A stretch of DNA of 64,000 nucleotides, taken from positions 186,001 to 250,000 of the forward strand of contig NC_060207.1 in the NCBI RefSeq assembly GCF_021130785.1, read 5' to 3'. Below the pieces are notes generated by a model that ran no database searches, was not told where the DNA came from, and was given only the letters and a program-made list of their open reading frames with translations. This stretch comes from Homalodisca vitripennis. Its lineage: Eukaryota > Arthropoda > Insecta > Hemiptera > Cicadellidae. The translations under genes and the position numbers were made by a program. How positions within the stretch are numbered: position 1 is the first letter of the stretch; every line of letters starts with the position of its first letter. This document shows, one piece after another, positions 1 to 12,436 of the stretch.

Positions 1-32
1 ACTAGAATTTTACACAAATCAGCACAAATTGT

Positions 33-52
33 AGTAAAACAGCTGTAGATTC
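33..52 (+). repeat. Short direct repeat, left copy (mate at 863-882)
   Basis: About 20 bp that recur at 863-882 with two mismatches (both read AGTAAAAC, one base, GCT, one base, TAGATTC). A weaker third version lies near 824-845. The two copies bracket the small ORF at 493-798 and the palindrome at 375-412, 830 bp apart. This could mark the ends of a mobile unit or a tandem period, but it is too short to decide. Confidence 0.4.
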
Positions 53-374
53 TTCTATTTATTATAGAAAAATCTGTAAACTAAGACTTAAAATTATTGA
101 AAAAATAGTATAGTTATAGTAATAAAAGTACTTTTATTATTATATTGGTTTGTAGGGGGTAATTTAAATTCTATAATACTATTTTTTCAATATTTTTTTC
201 TTTAACTTTTCCAAGATTTTTCATTAAGATTTTAATATATTTACAACAGAATTTTCGAGAAATATCGTTCACATTATCAACTTTAAAGCTAAAAATTCGC
301 AATAATTAGAGAAATTCAGTAGATTTTCAGGATTTTTCAAAAAAACTCTAGTATATATGCACCTTAAGAGCTGT

Positions 375-412
375 GGTTTTGACCCTAAAAACACGTTTTT
401 AGGGTCAAAACC
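375..412. repeat. Perfect inverted repeat, 18-bp arms, 2-bp spacer
   Basis: The arms 375-392 and 395-412 are exact reverse complements around the dinucleotide AC at 393-394. The arm core is TTTTGACCCTAAAAAC. It lies 80 bp upstream of the small ORF at 493. An extruded or transcribed hairpin would be very stable for such AT-rich DNA. Its role is unknown. Confidence 0.85.
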
Positions 413-492
413 CCGGTTTTTTGTGTATTTTGGAAGTATAGTGTTGATTTTTCACCTTAAAAGTGTAGAAGTATTAATTTTTTTCTATGTAA

Positions 493-798
493 ATGGCACT
501 GTTACAAGAGTTGAATAAGGTTGGTGATTTAACATTCAAAGAATACAAGAAATTAATAGAATTAGAAGAAAATAAGAAATACAAAATTGTGAATTTGGAG
601 AAAATGAAAGATAAATTCGGGTTTACAATAATTGCCGAGTTGGAAGATTGTAAAGTACACTTGCCAAACAGATTTTTGACTGTTTTGGATGAAAAAAAGA
701 TTAAAGAATTGAACAAAAATGAAAAATTACACTTGGTTGTTACTGGAAAGAAGACTATTAAAGATAAAGACTGTGTTACAATTAACTTCGTGGAATAA
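493..798 (+). CDS. Small lysine-rich hypothetical protein (101 aa)
   Basis: An intact ATG-to-TAA frame of 101 codons. It is rich in Lys, Glu, Leu and Asn, with no signal peptide or membrane segment visible. The middle (about residues 28-65) alternates hydrophobic and charged residues in a beta-strand-like way, with FGFTIIAELED followed by VHLPNRFL. From memory, unverified, small proteins of this pattern recur in hemipteran genomes and may be OB-fold-like nucleic-acid binders, possibly carried by virus-like or transposon-like elements. The start follows a T-rich run and sits in TAAATG. The opposite strand is also open, but its composition (Ser, Phe, Asn) is that of a shadow. Nearby are the 375-412 palindrome and the 33/863 direct repeats. 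Function is not assigned. Confidence 0.5.
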   Translation: MALLQELNKVGDLTFKEYKKLIELEENKKYKIVNLEKMKDKFGFTIIAELEDCKVHLPNRFLTVLDEKKIKELNKNEKLHLVVTGKKTIKDKDCVTINFVE

Positions 799-995
799 AG
801 ATTTCGAAGATTTCTGGATTTTTTCATTAAAACAGCTTAGAAATTAGAAGCCTACAATGAACAGTAAAACGGCTATAGATTCGGTTAATTTTTCATTCGT
901 GAGTTACAGATTAGTTTATTGTCCTTTAAACAGTATTTTACGTTGATTTTCTGACTGTCCCAAAAGTGAGCTAGAACCCTTACATTCATATCTAC

Positions 996-997
<2 letters not shown>

Positions 998-1050
<53 letters not shown>
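998..1050. repeat. (TA)n microsatellite
   Basis: About 50 bp of nearly uninterrupted TA dinucleotides. It immediately precedes the GGTCC-containing inverted repeat at 1067-1111, as often seen beside MITE-like insertions. Confidence 0.95.
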
Positions 1051-1066
1051 TTACGGAAACAAGGCA

Positions 1067-1111
1067 CTTGATGGTCCTGTGTTATACAGCGACCCATGCA
1101 GGTCCATCAAG
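1067..1111. repeat. Imperfect inverted repeat with GGTCC core, MITE-like
   Basis: The 13-bp arms CTTGATGGTCCTG (1067-1079) and CAGGTCCATCAAG (1099-1111) pair with one mismatch. Further GGTCC/GATCC-bearing motifs follow to about 1310 (for example near 1240 and 1275). The left arm resembles the left terminal repeat of the unit at 22610-22755, suggesting one dispersed family. Confidence 0.45.
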
Positions 1112-2896
1112 CCCCCTATTTAAACCTTCATATAACTGTGTTATGAATTTGTTCTCAGCATACATTTATGTTTTATAACTTGCTTGATAAATGTATGCTA
1201 ATATTTTTTAATATATAAAAACTTTTGTCCACATGCTGGTCCGCGTGTAATGAGCGGTCAATGTTGGTCCTTTTTATACACCGTACAATTAAGCGGTACA
1301 TGTTGATCCGCGGGTCGTGTGGTTGGTGGTGGGAGAAAGAGGGGAAGGGACCTGCATCTGCCTTTTGATTGTAATATATTGAAAAGACCTGTACTTGCCT
1401 TTCGTTTGTAAAACTCCAAGTTGTAAAGCATTCATTTCATATATTTTACTTCATTTTAAGGTAATCAATAATATTACCTTAGGTGAAAGTAACAGAATAT
1501 CTTGGATAATCATTAATATTAAAACATAAATTGCTGTTGCATCTGATCTGTGGCCTGCTTATTACCTACAGACATTTATTGTATTTCATAATATTAAACA
1601 TATATTTCAATAGAATGACATTTTCTAAATCATACGCATTAAAAATATTTTTAGTTTAAACTATTTCTATATTTACAATTATAAATAGATATGGTAATGC
1701 GCATGTTTTAATGTAAGTAATATTTATCTATGCTGTGCATTTTTGTCATAATACTGTTTTTTAATCTGTTAATGGGTCGCGTTTCTATAGTGAATTTAAC
1801 ATAAAAGTTAATTGACAGTGGCTGGTTTACACACGGAGAATATTATGCCTCAAGCGTCTCAAATATTGCTGGGTAGTTGTGTGGCCAGCAAATCAGCGAA
1901 AGGATTGCATTGAAATAGATAAATAACAAATTTATTTTGCCAGAACATTATAAACTTTAAAGCACTCTTCAAAGTATTTTTTATTTTAAAATTTTAAACA
2001 TCTACATCACATATATCACCCTAACACACTAAAAGAATGTAAAAATTCTACATTAATATTATTTTAAAAATAATACACCAATCATAAATGATGAACTTAA
2101 ATCTAAGAATTGTTTTTTAACTAAACTAATTTTTGAATATGATCAGGGACCAGGAATGTATACACGTATAGGCCTACTAATTCCATACTAACTGCTGAAT
2201 TACATTTACCCATTTATACTATAAGATAACCAGCAACATATTTTTCTCCTAAAATTATAAATACGGAATGAAATGAAAAATAAAAGCTGTACATTTTATA
2301 ATAAATCTGCCATACAAAATTTAATTATAACTATGTGATATTGAAGGGAGTTGAATTCACTAAAAGCTAAAAAATAAACATTATACCAAGTTTATACAAA
2401 TAATGTCTTAACATGTCAATTTATTGTGGACAAAATCTTGAGCTCATCTTGTAAAATATTATTAGTTCTCAGGTACTGCACTTAATTTTAAAGTTTTAAA
2501 ATTTTTTCCTTTTTCCTAAATGTTTTATAAATATAAGTGCGCACAAATTTTATTATTTTATTAAATTCGCCTATTCTTAGGTCATTGGCACCTTTAACAA
2601 ATTTAAGAATACAGAGGGCCAATGCGCAATACAGTTTCTTATGTTACCCCTTTTTATTGGCCCTTTAATTTGTAAATATCGAATGTAACATGTGATGTTA
2701 GTTTTTTCACTACTTTAGCCTATATTGGTTATGGTTGTATTTTATTTAACAATCATACAAGAATTTACTTCCTCAAATTACATATTAAATGTTTCTTTGC
2801 AAGAAACCACTGAGCACTAATTTAAAGTTACTGAATTTGGGAAGAAATATTTTGGTATTACACAATGAGATATTACACAAGCATATCTCCATATAG
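1112..2896. other. AT-rich stretch, no gene seen
   Basis: A slightly GC-richer patch with GGTCC motifs runs to about 1330. After that the sequence is AT-rich with dense stops in all frames. I see no RNA gene, coding exon or clear repeat boundary. Confidence 0.6.
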
Positions 2897-4091
2897 CATA
2901 ATATATGGTCTGAAAAGTTTGCTTTCTGAACGTGAAGATGGAAGGTTCGTTAACAAAAGCTACTGAATTTCGTCTGTTGACAGTTACTAAAAAAAGTTTT
3001 AGCTATTTTCGACGTGCCGTTTTTATGTAACAGTCGAGTCAGTTGATGGGAGTGTTTTTGTGATATGGACACGATTATCGTGCTGCCATTAACTATTTGT
3101 GTTTGAAAGGCAATACGCCTTATTAAATCAAAAATGAGTTGCATTCTGTGTATGGAAACTCTGCACAATCATTTAACTCAGTGAAATTTTGGGCTGCTTC
3201 GTTTAAAAATAGCCATAAGATCTTGAGAGACGATGAACGTTCGGGACGTCCAAAAACTGCAACTACCCATGAAATCATCGACAGAGTTAACCAAATGGTA
3301 CTAGACGACCACCAAATTAAAGTGAAAAATGTATCAACATTTAGGCATGAGAAAGCTGTCCGCGCGTTTAATGACGCGTTTGCTCACTTTAGGCCATAAA
3401 GGTTCGAGGATGAACATTTCCAACGCTCTTCTGGCGCAGTTTAGGTAAAATAATCCAAATGCGCTGATTAATTACTGTAGATAAAATTTGACTACACCAT
3501 TATACACCCGAAAAAAATTACAAAAGGGGAACAGAGTCAAAAAAAGAAAAATTGCTGCTTCTTTGGCTAGGAAAGACATGACGACTGTTTATGCGATATT
3601 AATAGAATTAATTTAATAGATTAGCTTCAAAAAGGAAAACCATTACAGGAGCATACTATCCATCATTACTTGACAAGGTAAAGGTAGACATTTTTTAAAG
3701 AAACGCCCACATTTTTAGAAAAAGAATATAATGTTTCACCAAGGCTACAAACCTTCTCGTCCCTTAGCGGTTATGATGGAGAAAATCCATGAATTACGGG
3801 TTTAAACTGCTTAACCATCCGTCTTACCAGATCCAGTCCCAAGCGAATTCTTTTCGTTCCTTCATCTAAAAATTTGCGCTCAGAGGACAATGTGATCGTC
3901 AAATGAAGAGGCAATCACCTTCGTGAACAATATTATTTTTCAGAGAAATATTCCGAGTACAATTTTTACGGGTTACAGAGATGGTATCGCTGATAGAAGT
4001 GTGTAGAGTGACAAGGAGACTATGTTGATTTTTTTATTTCACAAATTATGTCATGTTTGTTAGGTCGGAAACTTGTCAGACCACTCTCGTA
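2897..4091 (+). mobile_element. Degenerate mariner-family DNA transposon
   Basis: The element is about 1.2 kb, typical of mariners. The 3' end (about 4061-4091), read on the reverse strand, contains GTGGTCTGACAAGTTTCC. The 5' end contains ATGGTCTGAAAAGTTTGC (about 2905-2922). These are recognisable remnants of one terminal inverted repeat. A transposase pseudogene fills the interior. Stops and frameshifts throughout show that it is an old, immobile copy. Confidence 0.8.
2938..4028 (+). pseudogene. Mariner transposase pseudogene
   Basis: The best-preserved part is at 3090-3330. It encodes the N-terminal helix-turn-helix region of mariner transposases, including VYGNSAQSFNSVKFW and then DDERSGRPKTATT, EIIDRVNQMVLDD and IKVKN. 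Downstream, in shifting frames, are the catalytic-domain landmarks: KRPH, then MFHQGYKPSRP (family form HQDNAPSH, so the second catalytic Asp is Gly here), the decayed PDLAPSD region, SSNEEAI, and a C-terminal RWYRCI-like end near 3985. At least five stops or frameshifts lie between these pieces. It cannot encode an active enzyme. Confidence 0.85.
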
Positions 4092-7000
4092 GATATAAAG
4101 CATTATTAATGGCTTTTAAGACCTACATACATTGAATGTAGAAAATATTTGTCAAGTTTATAAATTAGGACCAAAAAAACGGATGGATATCAAAATTTAA
4201 TTTTTGTACGTAATTTAGAACTTTAGGAAAGGAAAAAATATATTTTCATAAATAATTACTTATTTAAAGTTACACATATCTTAAAAATGTCTATATTTAA
4301 ATCAAATATAATTTAAGAATTTTATTATGAATAAAATAAAAATATTCCCACAAGCCACTTTTCTAGCACGTACGGTAAAATGTATTATCCTTATTATCAA
4401 TGATTTTTAGGCCTAGATATAACATGAAGGTATTAATAATATTATAAATGGAAAATTGCTTATGTTTGTTTGTTTTGCTTTCACGCTTTAACTATTTAAC
4501 CCATTGTACTGCAATTTTACGTAGACATTCTTAGGGTTCCTTGGATGAATATATGCATATTCTTATTTCGAAAATCTCTTCGGGCTACGCCCTACTGGTC
4601 TATAAAATAGCTAAAAATTCCATTTTCCGTCTCTACAGTTACAAAAATTAGTTAATAAAAAGAGCCTCTTAAATATCAACTATGGTAAAATATTATAGGT
4701 GCGAATTTTGCACATTGATTATTTTATGATTATCATTATAAATTTCTTTGTGTTAGGGAACCGCCCCAAATAGAGAATGGCGTGAAAGTACCGATAAAAA
4801 GGTTTAAAAATATATATATTTTTTAATACATATCAACGTTTTTACACACCTAATGCTTAAGCCGAATAAGGCTGCTTTACTCATATGTGCATTGCACTTG
4901 ATTAGGGGATCTAGCCTAATAAGCTAGCCTAATAATATAGGAATACAGCAATATTACAGGATTTTTACGATTAATATATGTGTAAATGAGAAAATGTTTG
5001 TGATAAAGTCCACATTAAACGGCCGATGCCGATGATAAAAAAGTGAATTTTGTACTGTACGTAGATAAATAGTAACTTCAGGACGTGACATTTCTTAATT
5101 TTAATGATTTGAGAAAATTAAATTTGTTAAGATTAAATATAGCTTTAAAATGTTTTTACAAAATATATAAATAGTTAAAAAATGTTTTATAAATAAATTC
5201 CTGACATTTTCTTCAGCCAGACTACTTGCACCTACTTTAAAAATTCATATCTTTATCATTAACAGTTTTTAGTTCTGGTTATGAGATGAATCTAAACAAT
5301 TTTTTTAATACCCAAAATTGCAGTCATTAGGAATAATCAAAAAGTCAACCTTAAAGATCGGCTGCCAACACAGAGTTAAGTGGGCGCTAGCGTTAGTTAT
5401 TGAAGTGTTTTAGAAAAACTCATGAATGAATCCCTGACCAAGTGCAGGAGGTGCTGACCACGGTCACGGCACGCAGGACAAGAGTACTATTGTCGCGTTG
5501 TAGTGGTAGTAAGAGTACTATATTGGTCAGCGGAGCGGATGTTCATTCTTTGTCATTCGACTGCTCGCTCTCTCTCGCCCACTCGCCCCGTTCTTGACAG
5601 AAGACTGGAAGCGAGTTTCCTCGGTGTCCTGCACCTGCACTGAATGCACTGTTTGCTCTGATCGCAGAGCTGAAAACTGTGCACTGAGCACCGAAGTAAT
5701 AGAACCTGATCTGTCATGCAGTGATGAATATACCGAGCCAGCACCGCAGTGGTCATCTATGCGTTAGGTTCAAGATGCAACCTAACCTTTACTTCGGATT
5801 GAGAGCAAGCAAAGTAATTTCCTTCGTCTTTTCAATCAGCTTTCATTGCGTCCTCTCATGAATGACGTGGTAGGTAAAGTCAACCAATATATTAGAACAG
5901 CGTTACATAAAATTATCGCATGAGTATTGAATTTTTTAACGATGTAAATGACACTGTAGACAGGAAAAAGTGCGTTAGCTGAATGATGAAGTAGTTAATA
6001 TCTACGCATGTCTATATTTTAACTGTAACGAGGAGTTTAGTCCAATGTAAATTTTCATGATAGGCAGGAGTTTGGAAAATGATTGCTTTATGACAGATTT
6101 TTTATTATATTGCTATCTAATTAGCCAATTGGAATGGAACATCATGTAAGTTGATATTATGTTAGGCCAACGGTTTCAATGGTTGAGTGTTCTGAGTGGC
6201 GCGTTTATTATCTAGAAAGGGATAGCCTGCAGTTATAAATATCAGGGAACCGCTCCAGAGAGAACAGCTAAATAAGACAATACTCTTGAATTGAATACAA
6301 TAACGCAATTATAATATCTTAACAGTGCATATTATTAAAAAGAGTATTATAAAATGTTTCCTAACTGTGTGGTATTTGTTAAAACCTTTCGAGCAAAATA
6401 AAGAGTTTCACAAAGAAATGCCAATTTTCCAATTCCTTTGATACATAAAAAAAATCATTGTAGTGTGTTGATGATTTAAACTAAATTTAGACATACTAGT
6501 ATGCACATGGGGGCAATTTGTCAGGCCAAAATATTATTTTTGAAAATGATGAATTTATTGTTAATTAAATAAATTTACCCCTTTCCTAAAAATATCACAG
6601 CTAACAGCTAAGCATTCTGCGAAACAAATATTTACTTTGTGTATGTTGATAACTTCTTCTTTAGTTATTATTTATTTTATGAATATCCTGCACAAATAAT
6701 TACTCAATAGAAAAAATGAGGTATTATTAATCTATAGTGTACAATTTTGTATACAAGTTTTGTGCGCAATACGAAACAAAGATATTAGTGTTATTACCAC
6801 TCTCTGGCTAGTCCCTAACCAAACTCTATAGAGTGACACAGACCATCATGAAACTTGGTGTTCCTCAAATAGATATGAAGCTTCATGCACAATTTCAAGT
6901 CAATACCACATTTAGTTATCGGAATGTCATTCGGAAAGACAGACAGAGAATCATAAATAAGGTTTTCCAGCCCCTCGAGTTACAGGCTTCACTAATTTTG

Positions 7001-7321
7001 AACCAATATCACTAACACTATTCATTAATTTAATAAATTTCTAAGGTTTTAAATTTGTTTTAACTAAATTTTTGAATTGTACATAAACAATGTTACATTA
7101 AATAAAATCTATCACTAAATCTTTAAAGCAGAAATGTGTGTCTTTCCGTTTGTATCTCGGGGAGATCTATAGAACGGTAAATTAAAAATGTGGGAGGTTT
7201 ATACAATCATATTTAGTATTATTGCCAGATTTAGGAACTACATTGGCTTTTTGTATCAATAAAAAAGGTCATGGATGTATTTAAATATAAACCTATAGAC
7301 TTTAATAGATGATTCTACGAG
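4092..7321. other. AT-rich intergenic DNA with two minor landmarks
   Basis: No coding region is recognised. About 5370-5790 is clearly GC-richer and holds a pyrimidine tract of alternating CT (GAGA-type on the reverse strand) near 5560. It could be a promoter or an old element but has no attached frame. About 6778-7015 contains a stretch ending in AAAGACAGACAGAGAATC, a style common in dispersed insect repeats. Similar 20-mers beginning AGGGAACCGC occur at about 4755 and 6243 in the same orientation. Confidence 0.4.
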
Positions 7322-7415
7322 TTTTTCACTCCGGAAGCAAACCGATATGAACCTCTGGAAATTCGTCTGAGTCGTCCCGAATCTGCTTTGCCGGCCGAGT
7401 CTCGGTAAACAATAT
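7322..7415 (+). repeat. Dispersed relative of the 553-bp satellite
   Basis: This 94-bp stretch contains GAAGCAAACCGATATGAACC, followed by a GGAAATT and AGTC-like run and then CCGGCCGAGTCTCGGTAAA. The first half matches the main satellite monomer (for example 27595-27640). The second half is absent from the main monomer but matches the diverged copy at 48947-48980 (CCGGCCGTATCTCGGTAAA). This copy therefore derives from the longer, ancestral form. Confidence 0.75.
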
Positions 7416-7599
7416 AATAATATTTCATATTACTCTGTATTTAATTCTTATAAAACATTTATCAAAGGTTTTAAATTCAATTCCATCCTTCCCCATCAAA
7501 AACAATACCATACTTTGCTGCTTTTTTTATTAAGGACATTTTAATAAATCATTATTACCAGTTTTCCTGACACAAATTTCTCAATAAATATTATACATC

Positions 7600-8403
7600 T
7601 CGTCACTTTACAGGAAAAGTTAAATTTTTTCTTTGGCGCCCAGTGCAGGACACTGTCAATATTAGCACTATCAACAAAACTTTTACTGTATTCTAGATTT
7701 AATGGAACTTTACAGTATAAAACATGTAAACAATAAAAACTCAAACTACGAAATTCCTTTATATGTAGCTAGATCGGGGTTTGATTTGGGATAATCACAT
7801 CGACCACGCTTGTGCAGAAATTGCATCAGAAATATTTGCTCTTCGCAACGTGGCACAGTATTGCTCCATCGGAGTCTTGAAAACGGCATATTTTTTGCAT
7901 AATCTATCCTCATCTAGGGTATGGAATTAAACTCTGGGTAGCTGTGCAAAACACAAGTTGGAACGGGTCTTCATTCTCCAAAAAAGAACTGTGAGAATGA
8001 TTTTTGGTTTGAGAGCCAGAGAGTCATGCAGAGATGCTTTTAGGGAAGTCGGGTTACTGACTCTGTCCTGTTTCTATTCTCAATGTGATCCTTTACTCCA
8101 GCTCAAAGTGCGCTTTGTTGGAAGGGGGGGGGGGTTTCACAATCATGGCAGTAGAGGTAACTTGACAACTTTCGAGTCCAACAACAAAGAAGAAATGCTT
8201 TCAGAAATTTGCCTTCTCAAGTTGGTGTCGGACTAATAACAGTCTACCTGAAGGTATTAAACAACTAAATTTAAAGATCAGTTCAAAACTATTTTGGTGC
8301 CAGAGGCAGTTTACTCTGTTGACGAGTTTATGATGAATCGCTGAGACAATTAGAGCACAAAAATTCACAAAATCGTTTTGTCACACCTGTAAACGTTAAT
8401 AAA
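7600..8403 (+). mobile_element. CR1-like LINE fragment, RT C-terminal region (pseudogene)
   Basis: In broken frames this encodes the region after the RT active site: a DRGLIWDNHI-like segment at about 7770, ALRNVAQYCS, then LERVFILQKRTVRMIFGL and ESCRDAFREVGLLTLSC (7950-8070). The order and spacing match the C-terminal end of the full-length element at 21650-22000. A decayed tail ending AVYSVDEFMMNR lies at about 8305-8340. It is 5'-truncated and frameshifted. A same-family copy in the opposite orientation begins directly at its 3' end. Confidence 0.75.
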
Positions 8404-9245
8404 ATAATAATAATAATCTCTTTATTGCATTATTTTAACAATTTTTACATAGTATCGCAATAGCCAATTGTTAAAGTAAATTTACACGATTTTATCTACA
8501 CATTAACGCAACCTCATATTCACAATTCACACAATCATTCAAGACACAATCGCATTGACCTCAGATCCAGTACTCTCAAATATCCCAGTGGCTTATCATG
8601 AATTTATCAACAGAGCAGAAAGCCTTGAACACCAAAAGGAGATTGAGACGCGTTTTAAATCGATTTTGATTATTGGAAATTTTGATTTCTTCAGAGAGCC
8701 TGTTGATTAATCTGACACCAACTTCTTGCGGAAGATGTTGCGCTAATGTCAATCTGCGTTGATGAGTTCGAAAGTTATCCCTGCCTCTAGTGTAATATTG
8801 ATGACCGTTCCTGCCACGAATCAAGATGCACCTTGATCAGCAGTACATGATCACCTCAAAAATATAGAGACAGGGCAAAGCCCATCTCAACTCTCTGAAA
8901 TATTCCCTACACGACTCTCTGTAATTCAAATTTTCAATGATTCTGACAGCTTTTTTCTGAAGTCTAAAGACGCGCTCCATTTTGTTTTTTTGCACAACTT
9001 CCCCAAAGTCTTATTCCATACGCAAAATGAAGATGGATTAGGCCATAGTAGACCATTCTTAAAACTTCTGGGGGGAAAAATTTGGCTAGATTGCGCTGAG
9101 CATAAATAGTTGCCCCTCGGTTCGGGCCGGCATAGGACATTTCAGAAGCCTGGTTCCTGGAAGGACTGCAATTGTTTAAGTTTATCTTCTGTGTAAACAG
9201 AGCCCTTTCATAGTCCCGGGAGTTTAATATGGGTGAGGTCATTAG
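8404..9245 (-). mobile_element. CR1-like LINE fragment, RT C-terminus and 3' tail (reverse)
   Basis: Read on the reverse strand it encodes [38 protein letters not shown], then after frameshifts RGRNGHQYYTRGRDNFR and the QEVGVRLINRLSEEIK segment. This is the same order as in the element at 17.6-22.4 kb. The 3' end carries AATAAAGAGA followed by a (TTA)n tail, which on the forward strand is the (TAA)n run at 8401-8417. It is 5'-truncated near 9245. It appears to have inserted in the 3' UTR of the neighbouring forward copy. Confidence 0.8.
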
Positions 9246-12200
9246 ATACCGTCAATATCTTTATAGTTATAACAAGAGAATAGCTACTGAGTGGTTGGTA
9301 GGTGTTCACATTATGTTCGATTGATTTCGGTTTATTGAAAAAACTTATCTGGCAATTCTTTCACCGTTCTTTATTTTAGAGGAATTAGTGATTTTATTTC
9401 ATCCTGCACAGTTTGTGTGAATTGCCAAACTAGGAAGGATGCGTTAGATTAAAAAAAAGATTGCATTTACGTGTTAGGAAAATAATTCTGTTTTATCAAG
9501 ATCCATTTTTGCACATATTTAATGTAATCGAGATTTGTAGTAGTATTTGGATAATATATAACTAAAAATGTAGTTATCTCAAATAAATATTTTACCAGTG
9601 AAAACGATTGTTTTTAACACTAAATATTAAACTTTGAATAAATCACTATTTACAAATATTTTAAATGATTTTACCAATGTGTGAATTCCTATATTTTAAA
9701 AATTATTAGAATAAAACCAACTATGCCTACCCTCGAATAGCAATGAATTTTCTACAATTTGCGAGCGGATGTGACAAGTCTATCATTAAAACATGTGACA
9801 TTTGAGTGAAACAGCAAGAAGAAGTAAATCAATTCTTGATTTGCTCATAATTTTTAATTCTTCATGCTCAGTTCATGATTCTTAAACCTTTTATCACCGG
9901 GTAAAAAATATACATGATTATTAAGCATACATTCAGTATAACTACGTACCTGACTGAGCAAGTACAAAAAAACGAGGCGATCACAACATACGTAATTACT
10001 GCAGCTGCCGTCTTATTGTCGTCTGGTAGATCCAAAGATCCCAGTCGGCAAGACAAATTTTAAATTGCTCAGTTATCTATCTAGTAGTTGTATACATAAA
10101 TGATCGGAAGATGCGGCTTTGCTATCATCTGTTCAGTAAAGAATGACCATCAGTGCACTTTGCTATATCAGTTTGGTCGGCCATAAACTTACCGTCATTA
10201 AAATTCTGACTACCGCCGCAAATTATATAAACACCATGGTTTTGATATGAAAAGGGGTTTTTTGGTTATAGTTTAAGGGGAATTTATTTTTCATAAGGTT
10301 TCAATGTGATATCAATGCAGCAGAGTACGGTAGCCCGACCTAGTTGTAGTGTTAGCGTATTCGTTGCCGGACCTAAAACTTTGAAGTAATAATAGCGCAA
10401 AATCAATTTTCCTCTGTGACCGCTGCATCGTTTACTAATACAATCGTTCTTCTCTGTACCGAATTTCCCCTTATTCTGTTTCATAAGATCCTTGTATTGA
10501 TTGGTCACCTATGAGGACGGACAGGATACGACTAGTAAGGGTCTCTTAAGAAATACAATTGGTATGCAAGGCAAAATCTGCAAGGCCACATGGCAAAATC
10601 TGACTCAGATGCGTGGCCGGAAGCCAACTAGCAATTCTTAAAGCAATGAATTTATTTAGATTCAAATATAAATTAATGACAAAACTGAAGGCTCTTTAAT
10701 ATATTTTTTCTAAAAGAGGGATTGATACGCGATGAAAGCGACCTTTGAAGAAAGTAGCCGCGTTAAGTTTGCCAGCTATTTTATTTCAATAAGACAGTAG
10801 ATATGTTAAAATTAGCCTCCATATGAGATGCATTACAGTCTATTGAACATATTAACGAAAAGAGGAAGGCTTTTTCCAGTTTGGAATATGTCTATTCTAT
10901 TAAATTTGCGTTCTTGAAATACTGATCTGGAACAACCATCATACGATAAACAAACTATAAAGCTAAACGTGGCAGCAGTAGTTTCAAACTGAGGCATCGC
11001 CGGGTTGATCTCATTTCGTGGAAATGTAGACTAACAACGTGGCTGATTGTGCATGTACTTTTTATATCAATGGTTTGAATTTTAATGAGAGTGCGTTTGT
11101 GGTTATATCAACCAAAATGCCAAAGCGCTGATGCTCAGTTACAACAGGCCGACGACGAAACCGGCCCTTCTGAACCGGGCGGTGTGGCTCGCCTGGGTTG
11201 ACCATTGTGAGTCCTATTTTAAATCGATACTCCGAGCGCCGAGGGGAATACCTGCCCGGACTAACGTGACTTGCAAAGAGTCCCAAGTATCAGGAAGTCC
11301 TTATAGAGAGAAAGACACACTAAGGTAACTATTTTTGAATTAAGGGCAAATCTGCAATTTCAAATATCACAGCAGGACAGGTTGTAAAGTATAATTAAAT
11401 TACATTCTAACTAATATAGGTTAAAATTTCTCCGATATACTATTAATACGAAGGCATTATAAAGGATATATTTACTGTAAATACAACTGCACACATTTTT
11501 AGACAAATAATCAGTAATTGTATGTGTTTCCGCCGCCTTGTATGTGAGTGGTTGACCGCCATTGTCTAAATTTAGGGTCCACACACAAAGTGTGACACAA
11601 AAATATTATAGCGATAGGGAAATAACCACCATAAAAGTTAATGCTGGTATACCAATATAAATGGACAAAAAATCTATTTAGTTTGTTGACAATTTTAATT
11701 TCAATATTCTAATTATGCCACAGAATCTAATGTCATATTAGATACTCTTTGTATTTACAGTTTTAGACAAACTATTAGTCATCAAACTGAGATCTGACAA
11801 TAAGATAGATCTGAGATGATAGTGTATTTCCTCCCCAAGCACGGAATATACAACATTTTCGTAAATCTGTTTCGTAGCAAATTAGCATTTTATTCTTCAG
11901 TTTCTGTAGAACATTGATAAGCTGAAAAAGTAAAGGTGATAGTTTTTTAGTAAGAAAACTAACGAAAAACAATGCATAATAAAAATTGGAGTAGAGTGTT
12001 CTCGATATATTGATGTTAGATCGTTAGAGAAATCGTTAAATTGTTAATATGTCTTCGAAACTATTAAAGACTATTTAAACAAAGCTCACTTATCACTTTG
12101 TAAGAAGCTAATTTTGTTTAATAATTGTTTTAATTAATAGACAAAAAAACTTCAAGATACTTTATATCTTACAATTTAATGGCCCAATAGAACTAATAGT

Positions 12201-12436
12201 TATTCACAGTTAAAGAAGTTTTAACTAACATAGAGTAGATTTTGACAGGTAGGAACCCTTTTGAGTGCAACTTGGAAAATTGTTACTAATCTTCGTGATA
12301 TAAACCTGAGATGTAAGAATGTAAACTCAACAAATTTACCTCGCACGATCTAAAAGAAATTTCTACAGTAAAACTATAATACTAACTTTATGGACTGCTC
12401 GGCTACATATAATTCGAATTACCTTTATTCCAGTAA
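9246..12436. other. AT-rich intergenic DNA, no gene recognised
   Basis: Only short frames are present and none has a recognisable motif. A GC-richer patch at about 11120-11290 is open on both strands for 65-74 codons but resembles nothing I know. No RNA gene or repeat structure is evident. Confidence 0.5.

Noticed and set aside
885..1097. Reverse-strand ORF with alternating Tyr-Ile
   Set aside because: Translation of the (TA)n microsatellite.
4755..6262. Two AGGGAACCGC 20-mers as transposon ends
   Set aside because: Same orientation, no flanking duplication, no transposase between them; similarity too short.
11062..11328. Possible host exon in a GC-richer patch
   Set aside because: Open on both strands but no recognisable domain, splice sites or codon pattern.
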